NCBI RefSeq assembly: GCF_030708455.1
Contig: NZ_JAUYWF010000003.1
Coordinates: 124,001-188,000, forward strand
Source: Halomonas sp. SSL-5
GTDB lineage: Bacteria > Pseudomonadota > Gammaproteobacteria > Pseudomonadales > Halomonadaceae
DNA length: 64,000 nt
Direction: 5' to 3'
A model generated the notes under the pieces. It did not search any database, was not told where the DNA came from, and saw only the letters and a program-made list of their open reading frames with translations. Every line of letters starts with the position of its first letter. The first letter of the stretch is position 1. The position numbers and the translations under genes are program-made. Positions 6,071 through 13,744 of this stretch are shown here, in pieces.

Positions 6071-7243
6071 ATGGGGTTACAGAAGTTTCTCTACCATCGG
6101 CAGGCCCTGGCCGAGTCGATCGCTCAGGGGCTGACCGGGGAAGGGCTGATCGACTACAGCTCGGGGCTCTTCCTGGCGGCACCGCGGCGGACGGGCAAAA
6201 GCACCTTCCTCAAGCAGGATCTGATGCCGCTCTGCGAGCAGCGTGGCTGGGAGGCGGTGTATGTGGATCTGTGGACCAATCGCCAGGAGGATCCCGGGCA
6301 CCTGATCGAGCGCACCGTCATGCGGGCCCTGAAGCGTCATGAGCCTCGGCTGAAGCAACTGCTGAAGGCGGCGGGTGTGCAGCGTATCTCGCTGGAGCGC
6401 ACGCTGCACTGGGATCTGGATCGCGAGAGCCTGCCGGAAGGCGCCTCCCTGGCGGAGGCGCTTGAAGCGCTGCAGGCCGCCTCGGGGCGCATGGTGGTGA
6501 TGATCGTGGATGAGGCCCAGCATGCCCTGAACACCGCTGCCGGCATCAACGCGATGTTCGCGCTGAAGGCGGCCCGGGATGCCCTCAACCTGGGGGGCGA
6601 CTCGCCGGGGTTGCGCCTGATCCTCACCGGCTCGAGCCGGGACAAGCTGGCGATGCTGGTATTGAGCCGAGACCAGCCGTTCTTCGGCTCCAGCGTGACC
6701 TCCTTCCCGCTGCTCGGGGAAGACTTTATCGAGGCCTACACCGCGGATCTCAACACCAAGCTGGCGCCCGGCAACACCTTCGCCGCGAAGGATGTGTACG
6801 AGGCGTTCCGGCGGGTCGGCCATCGTCCCGAGTTGCTGGGTGAGGTGGTGAGGCGCGTGGCCCTGGAGCTGGGTCAGGCACCCGACCTGGGGAAGTTGCT
6901 GGCGCAGGGGGCGGTGGACGTGCAGCACGGTCTCTGGGCGGAATACGAGTCGGCCTACGTGGTGTTGTCGCCGCTGCAGCGTGCGATCCTGCGTGTGCTG
7001 GCCGAGGCCGCGGCGGCAGGTGAGCGGCTGGCGATGTTTTCCGATACCACGGTGGCGCGTATCAATGCCGCGGAGCAGGCCGAGGGCGGGAAGGGTCGGG
7101 TGCGCCCCCAGTCGATCCAGGCGGGGCTCGATGCGCTGCGCGACAAGTCGCTGGTCTGGCGGTCCGGCCGGGGGGCCTACTCCCTCGAGGACAGCGGGCT
7201 CGGCGAGTGGCTGCTGGAGCACGGGAAGCACCGCGCGGAGTAA
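6071..7243 (+). CDS. Stand-alone AAA/STAND-like ATPase
   Basis: A 390-residue soluble protein. Walker A is APRRTGKST (residues 37-45); Walker B is MVVMIVDEAQH (D147, E148), with the EAQ form typical of ORC/STAND-type ATPases. A LILTGSSRDKL stretch after it fits sensor 1. The C-terminal part (from about residue 280) is helical with a possible winged helix (SIQAGLDALRDKSLVWRSGRGAYSL). No effector domain and no dedicated partner gene is visible; the neighbours are rnhA (divergent) and chrA (convergent). Such ATPases occur alone in several Gammaproteobacteria. Its role is unknown. The start lacks a clear Shine-Dalgarno sequence, so translation may be leader-poor. Confidence 0.8.
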   Translation: MGLQKFLYHRQALAESIAQGLTGEGLIDYSSGLFLAAPRRTGKSTFLKQDLMPLCEQRGWEAVYVDLWTNRQEDPGHLIERTVMRALKRHEPRLKQLLKAAGVQRISLERTLHWDLDRESLPEGASLAEALEALQAASGRMVVMIVDEAQHALNTAAGINAMFALKAARDALNLGGDSPGLRLILTGSSRDKLAMLVLSRDQPFFGSSVTSFPLLGEDFIEAYTADLNTKLAPGNTFAAKDVYEAFRRVGHRPELLGEVVRRVALELGQAPDLGKLLAQGAVDVQHGLWAEYESAYVVLSPLQRAILRVLAEAAAAGERLAMFSDTTVARINAAEQAEGGKGRVRPQSIQAGLDALRDKSLVWRSGRGAYSLEDSGLGEWLLEHGKHRAE

Positions 7244-7288
7244 CCGGCACTCCCCGCGCCCCACCCCATGCTCGGCGTGGCCCTTGCC

Positions 7289-8488
7289 TCACACCGAGAT
7301 CAGCACCCCGCCGCCCGCCAGCACGGCCACCACCGCCCAGGCGGGCAGCTTCCACACGCTAAGCAGCAAAAAGCCGGTGAGCGCCAGGGCGAACTCCCGG
7401 GGGCCGAGGATGGCGCTGGTCCACACCGGCTGGTAGAGGGCCGCACCCAGGATGCCCACCACGGCGGCGTTGGCGCCGCGCATCAGCGACTGGGCGCTGT
7501 CCCAGCGACGAAAGCGGTTCCAGTGGGGCAGCACCGCCACCAGCAGCAGCATTCCCGGCAGGAAGATCATCGCCAGAGCCAGGGCGGCGACCGCGAGGCC
7601 GCCACCCAGGGGGGCCATCACCGTTCCCAGGTAGGCGGAGAAGGTGAAGAGTGGCCCGGGGATCGCCTGGGCGGCACCGTAGCCGGCCAGGAAGTCGTCG
7701 GCGCTGACCCAGCCGGATTGCACCACCTCGGCCTCGAGCAGTGGCAGCACCACGTGGCCGCCGCCGAACACCAGGGCGCCGGCACGGTAGAAGGCGTCCA
7801 TCACCTCAAGCGTCAGCGAGGGCGTGGCCCAGGCCAGCAGCGGCAGGCCCACCAGCAGCGCGATGAAGGCCGCCCCCGCCAGATGGCCGGCGCGGCGGGA
7901 AACCGGCAGCGTCAGGGGATGCGCCTCGGCCTCGGCGTGGGCGCGGCAGAGCGCCATGCCGGCCAGGGCACCGATGACGATGGCGGCCACCTGGCCCAGG
8001 GCGCCGCCGACCAGCACCACGGTGAACACCGCGACCAGGGCGATGCCCGCACGCTGCCGGTCGGGGCAGAGGGTGCGGGCCATGCCCCACACCGCATGGG
8101 CGACGATGGCCACGGCGGTGACCTTGAGGCCATGGATCAGGCCCTGGCCGAGGGGCCCCTCGAACGCGGCGGCGCCCAGCGCGAAGAGCGAAAGCAGGAT
8201 CGCCGAGGGGAGGGTGAAGGCCGTCCACGCCGCCAGCGCGCCCCAGGGGCCGCCGCGCATCAGCCCCAGGGCGAAGCCCACCTGGCTGCTGGCGGGGCCG
8301 GGCAGGAACTGGCACAGCGCCACCAGGTCGGCGTAGGCCGGCTCGGTCAGCCAGCGGCGGCGCTCCACGAACTCGCTGCGGTAGTAGCCGAGATGGGCGA
8401 TGGGGCCGCCGAAGGAGGTCAGGCCGAGCAGCAGGAAGGCGCGGAAGACCTCGCGAATACGGCCCGAGGAGGACTGGTGGTCGCTCAT
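7289..8488 (-). CDS. chrA: Chromate transporter, CHR family (long form)
   Basis: A 399-residue membrane protein. I chose the ATG at 8488 because AAGGAG lies just upstream; an in-frame ATG 15 bases earlier would include that site. Two homologous halves are visible, each starting with the CHR signature: FRAFLLLGLTSFGGPIAHLG with QFLPGPASSQVGFALGLMRGG, and FYRAGALVFGGGHVVLPLLE with GAAQAIPGPLFTFSAYLG. The family exports chromate in exchange for protons; many homologues have no proven substrate. It lies 94 bp downstream of azlD on the same strand and may be the last gene of that transcript. Confidence 0.92.
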   Translation of the reverse strand: MSDHQSSSGRIREVFRAFLLLGLTSFGGPIAHLGYYRSEFVERRRWLTEPAYADLVALCQFLPGPASSQVGFALGLMRGGPWGALAAWTAFTLPSAILLSLFALGAAAFEGPLGQGLIHGLKVTAVAIVAHAVWGMARTLCPDRQRAGIALVAVFTVVLVGGALGQVAAIVIGALAGMALCRAHAEAEAHPLTLPVSRRAGHLAGAAFIALLVGLPLLAWATPSLTLEVMDAFYRAGALVFGGGHVVLPLLEAEVVQSGWVSADDFLAGYGAAQAIPGPLFTFSAYLGTVMAPLGGGLAVAALALAMIFLPGMLLLVAVLPHWNRFRRWDSAQSLMRGANAAVVGILGAALYQPVWTSAILGPREFALALTGFLLLSVWKLPAWAVVAVLAGGGVLISV

Positions 8489-8582
8489 GAGTTGCTCCTT
8501 CAACCGGGTGGCAAGCCTGCCAGGGTGCGGGTGAGGCGTGACGATAGCGTGACGGCACTCCGGGTGCGAAGGGGGCCGCGGG

Positions 8583-8906
8583 CTATCCCACTGCGGGGAG
8601 TAGCTGCCGGCACAGCGCCGCCACCAGGATGCCGCCGGCGATGGCCGGCAGCGGCTTCTTGAGCGTCAGCATGATCACGGCGGTGGTGAGCAGCGCCAGG
8701 CGGGCGCCGGTGTCGCCGGTCACCGCCAGGGGGGCGAGCAGTGCCACCAGCACCGAACCGGACATGGCGTGGATGAACTGCCGCACCCGGTAGCCGATGG
8801 GCACGAAGGACATCACGAACACGCCGCCCCAGCGGGTCGCCAGGGTCACCAGCGCCATGGCCAGGATGACGAAGAGCGCGCCCAGGCCGCCCGTCTCGAG
8901 GCTCAT
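8583..8906 (-). CDS. azlD: AzlD-type branched-chain amino acid transport subunit
   Basis: A 107-residue protein with four hydrophobic segments. The ATG at 8906 overlaps the azlC stop (ATGA), the usual arrangement of this pair. Conserved parts are TLATRWGGVFVMSFVP and GSVLVALLAPLAV. With AzlC it forms a LIV-E type exporter for branched-chain amino acids or their analogues such as azaleucine. A longer open frame reaching 9692 is only azlC read out of phase. Confidence 0.88.
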   Translation of the reverse strand: MSLETGGLGALFVILAMALVTLATRWGGVFVMSFVPIGYRVRQFIHAMSGSVLVALLAPLAVTGDTGARLALLTTAVIMLTLKKPLPAIAGGILVAALCRQLLPAVG

Positions 8907-9610
8907 TCGCGCTTCCCCCAGGCCAGGCCGACCAGGCCGCCGGCGATGGCGCCCACCACCACGTGGCTGTTCTCCGGCAGGTAATAGAAGGCCAGCAGCG
9001 AGGCGCCGGCGGCCACAGACCAGATCAGCAGCATGCGCAGGTTCTTCTCGCCGCCCACCACCATGGCGAGCAGGAAGCAGCCCATCACCATGTCGAGCCC
9101 CAGGCTCGCGGGGTCGCGCACCGCGCCGCCGATGTTCAGGCCCAGCCAGGTGCCCAGCACCCAGAAGCCCCACAGCGCAATACCCCCGCCCAGCAGCAGT
9201 CCCAGTCCCGGTCGGCCACTGCCGAAGGCCTGCATGGCCATGGCCCAGTTGGCGTCGGACGCGACCAGCATGATGGCGTAGCGCCGGGCCGGCGAGAGCG
9301 GTTCGAGCCAGGGGTAGAGGGTGGCGCCCATCAGCAGGTGGCGTGCATTGATGGCAAACACCGTTACCAGCAGGGTGAAGAAGGGCACCTGTGGCCCCCA
9401 CAACTCCAGGGCGGCGAACTGCGAGGCGCCGGCGAAGACCAGGGTGCTCATCAGCACGATCTCCAGATCGCCGAGCCTGGCCTGGGTCGCCGCCAGGCCG
9501 AAGGCGACGCCGAAGACGATGACGAACAGCGAGAGCGGCAGCAGCGCCTTGAATCCGTCCCACACCAGTGCCCGGTCCAGGCGGTGGGGGCTCGCGTCCC
9601 TGCGTGTCAT
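8903..9610 (-). CDS. azlC: AzlC-type branched-chain amino acid permease
   Basis: A 235-residue inner-membrane protein with GAGGAG six bases before the ATG. Family hallmarks are FGVAFGLAATQARLGDLEIV, STLVFAGASQFAAL and FAINARHLLMGA. It is the large subunit of the AzlCD exporter and is translationally coupled to azlD downstream. The ribosome binding site overlaps the stop codon of a small frame just upstream (9622-9861), so a three-gene unit is possible. Confidence 0.9.
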   Translation of the reverse strand: MTRRDASPHRLDRALVWDGFKALLPLSLFVIVFGVAFGLAATQARLGDLEIVLMSTLVFAGASQFAALELWGPQVPFFTLLVTVFAINARHLLMGATLYPWLEPLSPARRYAIMLVASDANWAMAMQAFGSGRPGLGLLLGGGIALWGFWVLGTWLGLNIGGAVRDPASLGLDMVMGCFLLAMVVGGEKNLRMLLIWSVAAGASLLAFYYLPENSHVVVGAIAGGLVGLAWGKRE

Positions 9611-9621
9611 GCCGTGCTCCT

Positions 9622-9861
9622 CTACGCCCGTTCGTGCGGGCCTGCCGTTGTTGTGATGGGATCAGTTCGCCATGCCCGGCGGGGGGAATCAAGTCGGCCG
9701 GGCCGCGGGTGGACGACGCGCCGAGCGCGGTCGGCGAGGATGGCGTCGTCGCGCAGCTCCGGGCGCACGATGTCGTCCTCGCCCAGGTCCAGCGTGGCGA
9801 GGCGGGCGAGCGTGGTGGAACCTTGGCGTTGGTCGCTGGTGGTCTGGGCGAGATGGCTCAT
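9622..9861 (-). CDS. Small hypothetical protein upstream of azlC
   Basis: A 79-residue frame whose ATG at 9861 has GGAG six bases upstream. The first 50 or so codons have the strong third-position GC bias of neighbouring genes (TLARLATLDLGEDDIVRPEL). The last 25 are less convincing and may be an extension into the azlC leader. The TAG stop touches the azlC ribosome binding site, which would couple the two. No family recognised. It could be a leader peptide or a genuine small gene. Confidence 0.42.
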   Translation of the reverse strand: MSHLAQTTSDQRQGSTTLARLATLDLGEDDIVRPELRDDAILADRARRVVHPRPGRLDSPRRAWRTDPITTTAGPHERA

Positions 9862-9932
9862 GTCGGTCTCCTTTTCCCCTGTCTGGAGGTCGTGGTTCGG
9901 CAAGCGCCGACCCAGGGGAGTGGAGCCGTGCG

Positions 9933-9987
9933 CCGCTTTAGCTGCATTTCTATCCCGCCCGCAAGTTGGTGCTTAAATCGGCGGTGG
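9933..9987. repeat. 55-bp imperfect direct repeat, copy A
   Basis: This aligns without gaps to 10044-10098, matching at 42 of 55 positions by eye; the best-kept blocks are CGCTTTAGC, CGCCCGCAAG and AAATCGGCG. It sits in the intergenic region between the azl cluster and the GlxA-type regulator gene. Confidence 0.75.
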
Positions 9988-10009
9988 CCCGAGGGCCAGA
10001 TACACAGAA

Positions 10010-10034
10010 CCCGCTTTGCAGATGCTAAAGCGGG
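10010..10034. terminator. Hairpin between the two direct repeats
   Basis: CCCGCTTT (10010-10017) pairs with AAAGCGGG (10027-10034), an 8-bp stem with a 9-nt loop. Its arm CGCTTT/AAAGCG is also the start of the flanking direct repeats, so it may belong to a dispersed repeat rather than serve as a terminator for the regulator gene. Confidence 0.45.
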
Positions 10035-10043
10035 CTCTCGGCG

Positions 10044-10098
10044 TCGCTTTAGCGGAATTTGTAGAGCGCCCGCAAGCTGGGAGTCAAATCGGCGCTGG
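10044..10098. repeat. 55-bp imperfect direct repeat, copy B
   Basis: Partner of 9933-9987. The copy ends 30 bp from the stop codon of the GlxA-type regulator. Confidence 0.75.
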
Positions 10099-10127
10099 TT
10101 TCACGGTACGGCGCCGCCGGGACGATG

Positions 10128-11099
10128 TCAAACGCCTTCGGGCCGGGTGGCGAAGCGGGCGCGATGCTGGCCCGGCGTCAGGCCGGTGTGCTTGAGGAAC
10201 ATCTTGCGAAAGGCGCTGGTGTCCTCGTAGCCCACCGCCAGGGCGACCTGCTCCACAGTGTCTCGGCGGTTCTCGAGCAGTTCCCGGGCGCGCTGCAGCC
10301 GCAGCTGCTGCAAGTACTCAACGGGGCCAAACCCGGTGGCCTGGCGGAAGCGACGCATCAGAGTGCGTTCGCCCAGGCCGGCGATGGCGGCCATCTCGGC
10401 GATGGGGTGACGCTCGGTGAAGCGTGCCTGCAGGTGGTGTTGCAGGCGCAGGATCGCGCGGTCGCCATGGTCCATCGAGGGCCTGAAGCTGCGGTAGTAG
10501 CGCTGCTGGCGCTCGCCGGTATCGATCACCAGGAAGCGCCCCAGGGCCTGCACCACCGAGGGTGGCACATGACGTGCGACCAGGTGCAGGCCGAGGTCCA
10601 CCCAGGCCATCACGCCGCCCGCGGTCACCAGGTCCGACTCCGTGATCAGCAGGGCATCGGTATCCAGGGTGAGGTGGGGGTAGTGGGTGCGAAATTTCTC
10701 TTCGAGCTGCCAGTGGGTGGTGACCCGCCGGCCCTCGAGCAGCCCGGCCTGGGCGAGCAGGAATGCGCCGGCACAGGCGGAGCAGATCACCGCGCCGGCG
10801 GCGTGCCAGGCACGCAGGGCCTGGCAGAGTTCCGGCTGCGGCTGGAGGTAGGCATCACCCTCCAGGATGGGCGGCACGATAACGATGGCAGGCTGCACCA
10901 CCTCAGATTCCGACGCGGGCAGCTCCGGGAGCACCTCCACCGTGAAGTGCACCTCGGGGGCTGCCTGCATCTCCCGGAGCAGGCGGTTGGCACTGCCGAA
11001 CATGTCCTGCAGGCCATAGGCCGCCGAGCGAGCGCTGCCGGGCAGTGGCAGGATTACGATCCGGACCTGGCGGGGTGCGATGTCACTTCTTGCCTGCAT
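10128..11099 (-). CDS. GlxA-family AraC-type regulator (DJ-1/PfpI + HTH)
   Basis: A 323-residue protein with AGGAG seven bases before the ATG. Residues 10-190 form a DJ-1/PfpI-like domain with the nucleophile-elbow cysteine in VICSACAGAFLLAQAG. Residues 225-320 carry the AraC/XylS double helix-turn-helix (IAEMAAIAGLGERTLMRRFR, then VEQVALAVGYEDTSAFRKMF). Members such as FtrA, CdhR and ArgR-type regulators sense amino acid or amine-like ligands. It is transcribed divergently from the cysteine hydrolase gene with a 77-bp gap, so it probably controls that gene. Confidence 0.9.
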   Translation of the reverse strand: MQARSDIAPRQVRIVILPLPGSARSAAYGLQDMFGSANRLLREMQAAPEVHFTVEVLPELPASESEVVQPAIVIVPPILEGDAYLQPQPELCQALRAWHAAGAVICSACAGAFLLAQAGLLEGRRVTTHWQLEEKFRTHYPHLTLDTDALLITESDLVTAGGVMAWVDLGLHLVARHVPPSVVQALGRFLVIDTGERQQRYYRSFRPSMDHGDRAILRLQHHLQARFTERHPIAEMAAIAGLGERTLMRRFRQATGFGPVEYLQQLRLQRARELLENRRDTVEQVALAVGYEDTSAFRKMFLKHTGLTPGQHRARFATRPEGV

Positions 11100-11176
11100 T
11101 ATGTCACTCCTGCCACCCGACCGGGCGGGCGATGCCTGTCATGATGCAGGCTCCATCCTCCAAGGAGAACTCCCCG

Positions 11177-11737
11177 ATGAGCGATACCGCCCTGATGATC
11201 GTCGACCTGCAGAACGACTACTTCCCCGACGGCAAGTGGCCGCTGGTGGGCATCGAACCGGCTGCCGAGCAGGCTGCCGCCGTGCTCGGGCACTTCCGCG
11301 AACACTCGCTGCCGGTCGTGCATATCCGCCACGAGTTTCCCTCCGCCGAGGCGCCCTTCTTCGCGCCGGGCAGCGAGGGGGCGCGCATTCACACCACCAT
11401 GGCGCCGCGGGAATCGGGCAACGAGTCGGTGGTCCTCAAGCACAGCGTCAACGCCTTCCTCGGTACCGACCTGCACGAGCACCTGCAGGCGCAGGGCATC
11501 GAGAAGCTGGTGGTGGTGGGCGCCATGAGCCACATGTGCATCGACGCCGCCACCCGTGCCGCCTCGGATCTCGGCTACCAGGTCACGGTGCTGCAGGATG
11601 CCTGCGCCACCCACGACCAGACGTTCAACGGCGAGACGGTGCCGGCGGCCCAGGTGCATGCGTCCTTCATGGCCGGGCTGGCCTTCGCCTACGCCGAGGT
11701 CACCGACACCGCCGAGTGGGTCAAGCAGCACTCATAG
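11177..11737 (+). CDS. Isochorismatase-family cysteine hydrolase
   Basis: A 186-residue protein with AAGGAG nine bases before the ATG. The catalytic triad is visible: Asp in LMIVDLQNDYF, Lys in SVVLKHSVNAF and Cys in GAMSHMCIDAATRAA. FPDGKWPLVG and the CATHDQTFNG loop are typical of the nicotinamidase/isochorismatase fold. It hydrolyses an amide or related C-N bond in the cytoplasm; the substrate cannot be read from sequence. The divergent GlxA-type regulator suggests an inducible catabolic role. Confidence 0.88.
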   Translation: MSDTALMIVDLQNDYFPDGKWPLVGIEPAAEQAAAVLGHFREHSLPVVHIRHEFPSAEAPFFAPGSEGARIHTTMAPRESGNESVVLKHSVNAFLGTDLHEHLQAQGIEKLVVVGAMSHMCIDAATRAASDLGYQVTVLQDACATHDQTFNGETVPAAQVHASFMAGLAFAYAEVTDTAEWVKQHS

Positions 11738-11807
11738 CCTTGCCTGGGGAGCGTAATCCAGCATCATGGGGGATAATTCTTTCAACTTCCGCTTTCCAGG
11801 AGTGATG

Positions 11808-12491
11808 ATGCGCATCAATGCGGATTTCACCCGGCGTGCCGCCGTCACGCCGGAGCAGTACGAGTGGGTGGCCTCGCCCCAGGGCGGCGTCGAGCGGGTG
11901 ATGCTCGACCGGGTGGGGGCCGAGAAGGCCCGCGCCACCAGCCTGGTGCGCTACGCTCAAGGCTCCCACTTCCCGCCTCACGAGCATCCCGGCGGCGAGG
12001 AGATCCTGGTGCTCTCCGGCACCTTCTCCGACGAGAGCGGTGACTTCCCGGCCGGCTGGTATGTGCGCAACCCGCCGGGCTCCGCGCATCGACCCTCCAG
12101 CGAGCCGGGCGCCACCCTCTTCGTCAAGCTGTGGCAGATGCCGCCGGAGGACGACCGGCAGGTACGTGTCGACACCAACGACCCCGCCGCCTGGCATCGC
12201 CAGGGGGAGGGGCGCGAGACCTGCCCGCTGTTCGAATCCGCCGCCGAGCGGGTCTGCCTGGAGCGCCTGGCGGCGGGGCAGGCGTTGCCGCTCGACGCGA
12301 CCCGGGGCGTAGAGCTGCTGGTGCTGGCCGGCGAACTCGACCTCGACGGCGAGGCCCCGGGCCATACCCTTGGAGAGGGGAGCTGGCTGCGCCTACCCGC
12401 CGGCGACACGCCGACCCTCGTCGCCGGGGCGGCCGGCGTCACCTGCTACCTCAAGCGGGATCACCTGGCCGAGATCCGCGCGCCGGCGTGA
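11808..12491 (+). CDS. ChrR-like cupin protein
   Basis: A 227-residue protein. The ATG at 11808 was preferred because AGGAG at 11798-11802 lies five bases upstream; earlier in-frame ATGs at 11766 and 11805 are worse placed. Two cupin folds are visible. The first has the metal-binding pattern HFPPHEHPGGEEILVLSGTF (His, His, Glu), like the anti-sigma factor ChrR cupin domain; the second (about residues 125-220) lacks the histidines. There is no zinc-binding anti-sigma N-terminus and no sigma gene nearby, so it is more likely an enzyme or sensor. The 3' end overlaps the converging LysR gene by 41 bp. Confidence 0.8.
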   Translation: MRINADFTRRAAVTPEQYEWVASPQGGVERVMLDRVGAEKARATSLVRYAQGSHFPPHEHPGGEEILVLSGTFSDESGDFPAGWYVRNPPGSAHRPSSEPGATLFVKLWQMPPEDDRQVRVDTNDPAAWHRQGEGRETCPLFESAAERVCLERLAAGQALPLDATRGVELLVLAGELDLDGEAPGHTLGEGSWLRLPAGDTPTLVAGAAGVTCYLKRDHLAEIRAPA

Positions 12492-13374
12492 AGCTCGCCT
12501 CCGCCAGCGCCACCAGGTTGTGCAGTGCCGGGGAGTCGTTGCCGCTGCGCCAGGCCAGCCACAGCGGCATGTCGCTGTGTGTCAGTTCTTCCAGTTGCAG
12601 GAAACGGATGCCGGGCATGGGGTGGCTGGCGCTGGCGGCGGGCACGATGGCGATGCCCAGGCCCGCCGCCACCATGCTGAGGATGGCGATGTTGTCGGCG
12701 CCGAACTGTACCACCCGGGGGTGAAAGTCGAGGCGCTGGAAGTGCGCCATCACGCGGTCGTAGTAGACCGGCGAGACACTGCGGAAGCCCCAGATGAAGT
12801 CGGCCTGCTCGAGCTCCTTGAGCTGCCGCGGCGGTGAGCTCGCCCAGTGAGAGTCGGCGGGCACCGCCAGCATCAGGTAATCGCCCTGCAGTCGGCGTGT
12901 CTCCAGGCCCTGCTGCTCGGCGCTGTCGAGATACAGGATGCCGGCGTCCAGGGTACCCTCGCGCAGCCGGTCGAGCTGCGGACCCGAGAGCAGCGGGAAG
13001 ACCTCGAAGCCGACCTCTGGATAGCGATCGCGATAGCATCGCAACAACGCGGCCACCTCCGGCACCCACAGGTGGGTCACGGTGACCCCCAGGCCGAGCT
13101 TGCCGGTCAGGCCGCTGCCCAGCGCGGTGAGACGTGTCTTGATCCGGGTGCGGCGGTCGAGCAGCATCACGGCCTCTTCATACAGCGCCTTGCCGGCCAC
13201 CGTCAGTCGCACTCCGCGGGCATGGCGCTCCAGTAGATTGACCTCCAGGCTCTCCTCCAATAGTCGTATCTGACGGGTCAGCGCCGGCTGGGCGACGTGT
13301 ACCCGACGGCTGGCGGCGGAGATGGAGCCGGTCTCGGCGACGGCCACGAAGTAGCTGAGCTGGCGGAATTCCAT
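12451..13374 (-). CDS. LysR-family transcriptional regulator
   Basis: A 307-residue protein with an N-terminal winged HTH (MEFRQLSYFVAVAETGSISA with VAQPALTRQIRLLEE) and a periplasmic-binding-protein-like effector domain. It is divergent from the DUF3311/symporter/amidohydrolase/porin operon starting at 13532, with about 157 bp between, and is the obvious candidate regulator of it. LysR proteins usually activate a divergent operon when the substrate or a product is bound. The 3' end overlaps the cupin gene tail to tail. Confidence 0.9.
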   Translation of the reverse strand: MEFRQLSYFVAVAETGSISAASRRVHVAQPALTRQIRLLEESLEVNLLERHARGVRLTVAGKALYEEAVMLLDRRTRIKTRLTALGSGLTGKLGLGVTVTHLWVPEVAALLRCYRDRYPEVGFEVFPLLSGPQLDRLREGTLDAGILYLDSAEQQGLETRRLQGDYLMLAVPADSHWASSPPRQLKELEQADFIWGFRSVSPVYYDRVMAHFQRLDFHPRVVQFGADNIAILSMVAAGLGIAIVPAASASHPMPGIRFLQLEELTHSDMPLWLAWRSGNDSPALHNLVALAEASFTPARGSRPGDPA

Positions 13375-13531
13375 GGGTTCTGACCTGAAAAGGGAGCATG
13401 CAGGCGACTCTACCCATGCCGGAAAGGCATGTCAGCTATTCAAAAGCGATATTTTTTCTATCACAGACGGCGTTCCATAGTGAGAGCACAACCCATAACA
13501 AGTCTCGCCCCGTGCGAGCCGGAACGACCCA

Positions 13532-13744
13532 ATGACCAAGACCTACCACCTGCTGACGGGGCTGCACTTCGCGCTGTGCACCCTGGCCATGATCTGGCCC
13601 GGCGCCCTGATCGCCAACCGTATCGAGCCCACCGTGTTCGGGCTGCCCTTCCTGTTCTTCTGGTACACCCTGTGGATGCTGCTGCTCTTCATCGGCATGT
13701 GGGTAGCCTTCTCGGTCCGTCACGGGGGTGGCCGCCATGAGTGA
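13532..13744 (+). CDS. DUF3311 small membrane subunit of a sodium symporter
   Basis: A 70-residue protein with two transmembrane segments (ALCTLAMIWPGALIANRI and PFLFFWYTLWMLLLFIGMWV). Such DUF3311 proteins are regularly encoded directly before SSS-family symporters. The stop overlaps the symporter start by eight bases, so translation is coupled. It probably acts as an accessory subunit, as YhdT does for PanF. Confidence 0.85.
   Translation: MTKTYHLLTGLHFALCTLAMIWPGALIANRIEPTVFGLPFLFFWYTLWMLLLFIGMWVAFSVRHGGGRHE

Noticed and set aside
7268..8662. 464-codon open frame opposite chrA
   Set aside because: It is antisense to a clear CHR transporter. The product is His/Gln/Gly/Arg-rich, which is what the complement of GC-rich genes gives.
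11766..11807. Earlier start for the cupin protein
   Set aside because: ATG at 11766 lacks a well-spaced site, whereas 11808 has AGGAG at five bases and starts with conserved-looking sequence.
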